From Betaproteobacteria bacterium (GTDB taxonomy: Bacteria; Pseudomonadota; Gammaproteobacteria; Burkholderiales; Eutrophovitaceae), in NCBI GenBank assembly GCA_020346185.1, contig CP070775.1, forward strand, positions 1,453,046-1,507,165: a DNA stretch of 54,120 nt, in the 5' to 3' direction. Every line of letters starts with the position of its first letter. The stretch's first letter is position 1. The notes under the pieces were generated by a model. It did no database searches. It saw nothing but the letters and a program-made list of their open reading frames with translations, and was not told where the DNA came from. The position numbers and the translations under genes are program-made. Shown here in pieces: positions 51,438 to 54,120 of the stretch.

Positions 51438-52337
51438 ATGGCCTTACACAAAACATGTGGACCGGGTGGAATCCGCTCGGCTCCTTTGCTGCTAGCTGCA
51501 ACTACCGCACTTGTTCTCGCATTTGGGGCGCCTGGCGCACGGGGACAGGATACCCAAACCCCGGGGAGCGAATTTCAGGATTGCCCTGACTGTCCGGTGA
51601 TGGTGATCATACCGCCCGGCAGGTATGGCATGCTGATGCCACCGATTGATCAAGGGCGGCCCTTTGCCGAAGGCGAGAATCGGCTGGTGATCATCACCAA
51701 GCCGTTCGCGGTGGGGAAGTTCGAAGTCACTTTTGACGAATGGAACGTCTGCGTGAGCGAGGGAAAGTGCGCAGCTCCAGAAGACGAAGGCTGGGGCAAG
51801 GGAAAGCGACCGGTCATCAATATTTCATGGCCCGAGGCAGATCGCTACACCCGCTGGTTGTCCAAGAAGACTGGCAAAAAGTACCGTCTGCTGACCGAAG
51901 CCGAATGGGAATATGCCGCACGGGCCGGCGCCGGCCCGCCGCGTTTCCTGGGCATCAAACCCGAAGACGTATGTCGCTACGCCAACGTGTACGACATCAG
52001 CGCGGAGAAGAACCTCGAGTTCGGCATGGAAATGTTGCCTTGTGACGACAACTTTGATGTGACTGCACCGGTCGGTTCCTTTAAACCAAACGCATTCGGT
52101 CTGCACGATATGCTCGGCAACGTTTGGGAGTGGACCGAGGATTGCCAGGCAGTGTTGTGGCGCAACGCCCCCACCGATGCCAGCGCGCGGGTGAACGGCA
52201 AGTGTTCCGAACGCGCATACCGTGGCTCGTCATGGCTGAGCCATCCGCCTCGTTACATCCAGGTGGCAGATCGTTACCGATTTCTCGGCGCGCGTTACAA
52301 CGATCTCGGTTTTCGCGTTGCGCGCTCGCTCCAATGA
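51438..52337 (+). CDS. Exported SUMF1/FGE-like protein, first of a tandem pair
   Basis: The product of about 299 residues has an export signal (to about residue 38, ending GARGQ) and a formylglycine-generating-enzyme-like sulfatase-modifying fold. The segments are MVIIPPGRYGM, KPFAVGKFEVTFDEW, RPVINISWPEADRYTRWLS, YRLLTEAEWEYAARAG, and LHDMLGNVWEWTEDC. The C-terminal YRGSSWLSHPPR replaces the GGSYMC of true FGE, so the catalytic cysteines are missing. Eight cysteines are shared with the second copy (DCPDC, NVC, KC, VCRYAN, LPCDD, EDC, KC) and may form disulfides in the periplasm. Its stop overlaps the next ATG. Confidence 0.88.
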   Translation: MALHKTCGPGGIRSAPLLLAATTALVLAFGAPGARGQDTQTPGSEFQDCPDCPVMVIIPPGRYGMLMPPIDQGRPFAEGENRLVIITKPFAVGKFEVTFDEWNVCVSEGKCAAPEDEGWGKGKRPVINISWPEADRYTRWLSKKTGKKYRLLTEAEWEYAARAGAGPPRFLGIKPEDVCRYANVYDISAEKNLEFGMEMLPCDDNFDVTAPVGSFKPNAFGLHDMLGNVWEWTEDCQAVLWRNAPTDASARVNGKCSERAYRGSSWLSHPPRYIQVADRYRFLGARYNDLGFRVARSLQ

Positions 52338-53215
52338 CCGTTCGCAGAACAGACATTCGGGACGGCATCGTCACTGCCGCGTTGTATTTGTCTGCAGTTA
52401 GTCTGCCCTGCCATGCCCAGGAGCCGCTACAGCCCGGCGACGTGCTAAGGGATTGCAGCGACTGCCCCGAAATGGTGGTCATACCAGCGGGACAGTACGG
52501 CTTTGGCTCACCACCGGACGAGTTCGGCAGCCCGTACAACGAAGGCTACGTTCTCGATGTCCGTTTCGCCAAGCCCTTCGCAATCAGCAAATACGAAGTA
52601 ACCTTTGACGATTGGGATCGCTGCGTAAAAGCTGGACAATGCGTTGCGGCTGATGACGACGGCATGGGACGCGGTCGCCGACCGGTCATCAATGTCAGCT
52701 GGCACGATGCCGTTGGGTTCACCGAGTGGCTGGCAGAGAAGACGGGCAAGCCTTATCGGCTGCCTTCAGAGCAGGAATGGGAATACACCGCGCAAGCCGG
52801 AGCGCCGCGCGAACGTTTCTTTGGGATACCGCGCGAACAGGCCTGCAGATTCGGCAACGTTTACGACGTGACGGCACATCGAGCTCATGACTTCGGATGG
52901 TCGTGGCTAGCTTGCCAAGATGGATTCCCCGACAGCGCACCGGTCGGCTCGTTCCAGCCAAATGCATTCGGTGTTCACGATATGCTCGGCAACGTTTGGG
53001 AGTGGGTGCAAGACTGCCTCAATCCGAATTGGCGATTCAGCCGCGCCGCGACAGACGGTTCTGCATTTGTTGACGGTGATTGCGATCAGCGCGCCTACCG
53101 CGGCGGTTCGTGGCTTGCCAATCAGCCCTACTATCTGCGTACCGGGGAGCGCTACAAATTCAGCGGCGCGCGATACAACGATCTGGGTTTTCGCGTCGCG
53201 CGCTCGTTAAACTGA
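52334..53215 (+). CDS. Exported SUMF1/FGE-like protein, second of a tandem pair
   Basis: The 293-residue paralogue of the preceding gene overlaps its stop (ATGA), so translation is coupled. It has a signal peptide (to about residue 29, ending CHAQE) and the same fold order: MVVIPAGQYGFGSPP, FAISKYEVTFDDWDRC, RPVINVSWHDAVGFTEWLA, YRLPSEQEWEYTAQAG, VHDMLGNVWEWVQDC and YRGGSWLANQPY. As in copy one, FGE's catalytic cysteines are absent while eight other cysteines are kept. The role may be binding or another nonheme-metal chemistry in the periplasm. The gene is convergent with the SLC13 transporter. Confidence 0.9.
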   Translation: MTVRRTDIRDGIVTAALYLSAVSLPCHAQEPLQPGDVLRDCSDCPEMVVIPAGQYGFGSPPDEFGSPYNEGYVLDVRFAKPFAISKYEVTFDDWDRCVKAGQCVAADDDGMGRGRRPVINVSWHDAVGFTEWLAEKTGKPYRLPSEQEWEYTAQAGAPRERFFGIPREQACRFGNVYDVTAHRAHDFGWSWLACQDGFPDSAPVGSFQPNAFGVHDMLGNVWEWVQDCLNPNWRFSRAATDGSAFVDGDCDQRAYRGGSWLANQPYYLRTGERYKFSGARYNDLGFRVARSLN

Positions 53216-53225
53216 CGCGTCCTGT

Positions 53226-54120
53226 CTACTTGCCGGCAGCAGCCCTGATCGCGTCCGGCAGCACGCCGGGCTCAACACCAAACACCAGCAACAGCGCCGA
53301 GTACGCGACCATCGTGATCACCACGATCGCGACGAGGTTCAACAAGATGCCGGCGCGCGCCATTTGCGCGATGCTGAGCTGTCCGGATGCGAAGACGATC
53401 GCATTCGGCGGCGTTGCAACCGGCAACATGAACGCGCAACTGGCCGCGAGAGCGGCAGGAACAACCAGCAGCAACGGATGTTCGCCAAGCGAAATTGCCA
53501 ACGCCGCGACAATCGGCAGAAACGCTGCCGTCGTTGCCGTGTTCGACGTCAGTTCAGTCAGAAAGATCAGCAAGGTAATCATTACCACCACGATGAGAAC
53601 CGGCGGCAAACCGCCGACCACTGCAAGCTGGGTTCCAATCCATGCCGCTAATCCGGTCTTGGAAATCGCCGCGGCCAGCGTCAGGCCACCGCCGAACAAG
53701 ATCAGTACTCCAAAAGGAAGACGTTGTGCCCATTCCCAATTCCTCAGAAATACGCCGCGCTTGATGTCAACCGGAATGAGGAACGCCAGCACCGCCGCTG
53801 CCATTGCGATCACCGTGTCATCCAGATCAAGTCCGGGAGCAAGTCGACTGAGCCATGGCCGCAGCACCCAGGCAGTCGCGAGGAGTGCAAACAAAAAAGC
53901 GACGCGCACTTCCCCAGTACTCATTTTGCCTTGCCGGGCGGCGCGCTCGCTGATCAGTTCGTGTGCGCCTTTGATGACACGGCCTTTCAGATCAAAGATA
54001 ACCCGTGTCATTAGCCACCAGATAATGAACAGCATCACAATTGATAACGGCAGCGCCATTGCCATCCATTGCGCAAACCCGATCTCGATGCCATAAGTCT
54101 GTCGCATAAAACCGGCGAGA
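53226..54120 (-). CDS. SLC13/DASS family anion transporter, 5' end beyond the window
   Basis: This is the C-terminal ~298 residues of an inner-membrane SLC13 (divalent anion:Na+) transporter. The frame continues past the window edge at 54120 with no stop. Family signatures are visible: TELTSNTATTAAFLPI and a late LPVATPPNAIVFASG, both part of the substrate/sodium-binding repeats. Typical substrates are di- or tricarboxylates or sulfate. Full members have about 450-500 residues, so roughly 150-200 residues are missing. It converges with the SUMF1-like genes. Confidence 0.93.
   Translation of the reverse strand, partial: LAGFMRQTYGIEIGFAQWMAMALPLSIVMLFIIWWLMTRVIFDLKGRVIKGAHELISERAARQGKMSTGEVRVAFLFALLATAWVLRPWLSRLAPGLDLDDTVIAMAAAVLAFLIPVDIKRGVFLRNWEWAQRLPFGVLILFGGGLTLAAAISKTGLAAWIGTQLAVVGGLPPVLIVVVMITLLIFLTELTSNTATTAAFLPIVAALAISLGEHPLLLVVPAALAASCAFMLPVATPPNAIVFASGQLSIAQMARAGILLNLVAIVVITMVAYSALLLVFGVEPGVLPDAIRAAAGK

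Overview
The window reads as chromosomal DNA of a Gram-negative proteobacterium, most likely a gammaproteobacterium that is heterotrophic and not a close relative of the enterics. The pointers are a proteobacterial-type glutamate-cysteine ligase (gshA), a tripartite RND efflux operon, Tat and Sec exported proteins, and the Anbu / ATP-grasp / alpha-E / transglutaminase operon. GC is fairly high, and coding is dense with short gaps. No rRNA, tRNA, CRISPR array, phage module or transposase was seen. This placement is an inference from gene families, not from a marker gene.

Layout. 1-8.5 kb: an orphan Rap1a-like exported protein, a universal stress protein, a GCS2-type amidoligase next to an AstE/AspA-type deacylase, an orphan NMT1-type binding protein, and a small secreted twin-CX10C protein upstream of a Tat-exported amidohydrolase that ends in a clear terminator. 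8.5-16.4 kb: a repeat-bearing gap, a di-haem oxidoreductase (DUF1111 family), and an RND efflux operon (adaptor, pump, outer-membrane lipoprotein) on the minus strand. 16.5-20.7 kb: the Anbu operon on the plus strand. 20.7-33 kb: acyl-CoA and small-molecule catabolism (two enoyl-CoA hydratases, a double-length class III CoA-transferase, acetoacetyl-CoA synthetase, SDR, class II aldolase), two half-size ChrA-like transporters and a glutathione S-transferase. 33-39.6 kb: a Tat-exported lactonase-fold protein, gshA, an SDR, a Sel1 protein, queE, and a triple-domain 6-PTPS/QueD protein. 39.7-54.1 kb: two thiamine-diphosphate (acetolactate-synthase-like) enzymes, an SDR, a double gamma-glutamylcyclotransferase, an ABM monooxygenase, a membrane class III nucleotide cyclase, a ketopantoate-reductase-like enzyme, an enolase-superfamily enzyme, a VOC protein, two tandem exported SUMF1-like proteins, and an SLC13 transporter cut by the window edge.

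How genes work together. Glutathione metabolism recurs (gshA, a GCS2-like ligase, GST, double GGCT, a MAPEG relic). The queE and 6-PTPS genes give two steps of the 7-deazaguanine (preQ0/queuosine) pathway. The catabolic genes suggest use of branched, aromatic or plant/algal organic acids through CoA thioesters, but no single complete pathway can be read here.

Sequence-level points of interest are a 362-bp hairpin-rich element with perfect 22-bp terminal inverted repeats sitting between two divergent genes (41327-41688), a strictly phased 15-bp degenerate tandem repeat (46061-46165), a triple fusion of 6-PTPS domains with only the middle one intact, a small exported twin-CX10C protein, three tandem start codons in an 8-bp repeat before an enoyl-CoA hydratase, and two small genes broken by indels (22383-22650 and 42648-43015). 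Starts were moved inward from the longest frame where a Shine-Dalgarno sequence or family length argued for it.
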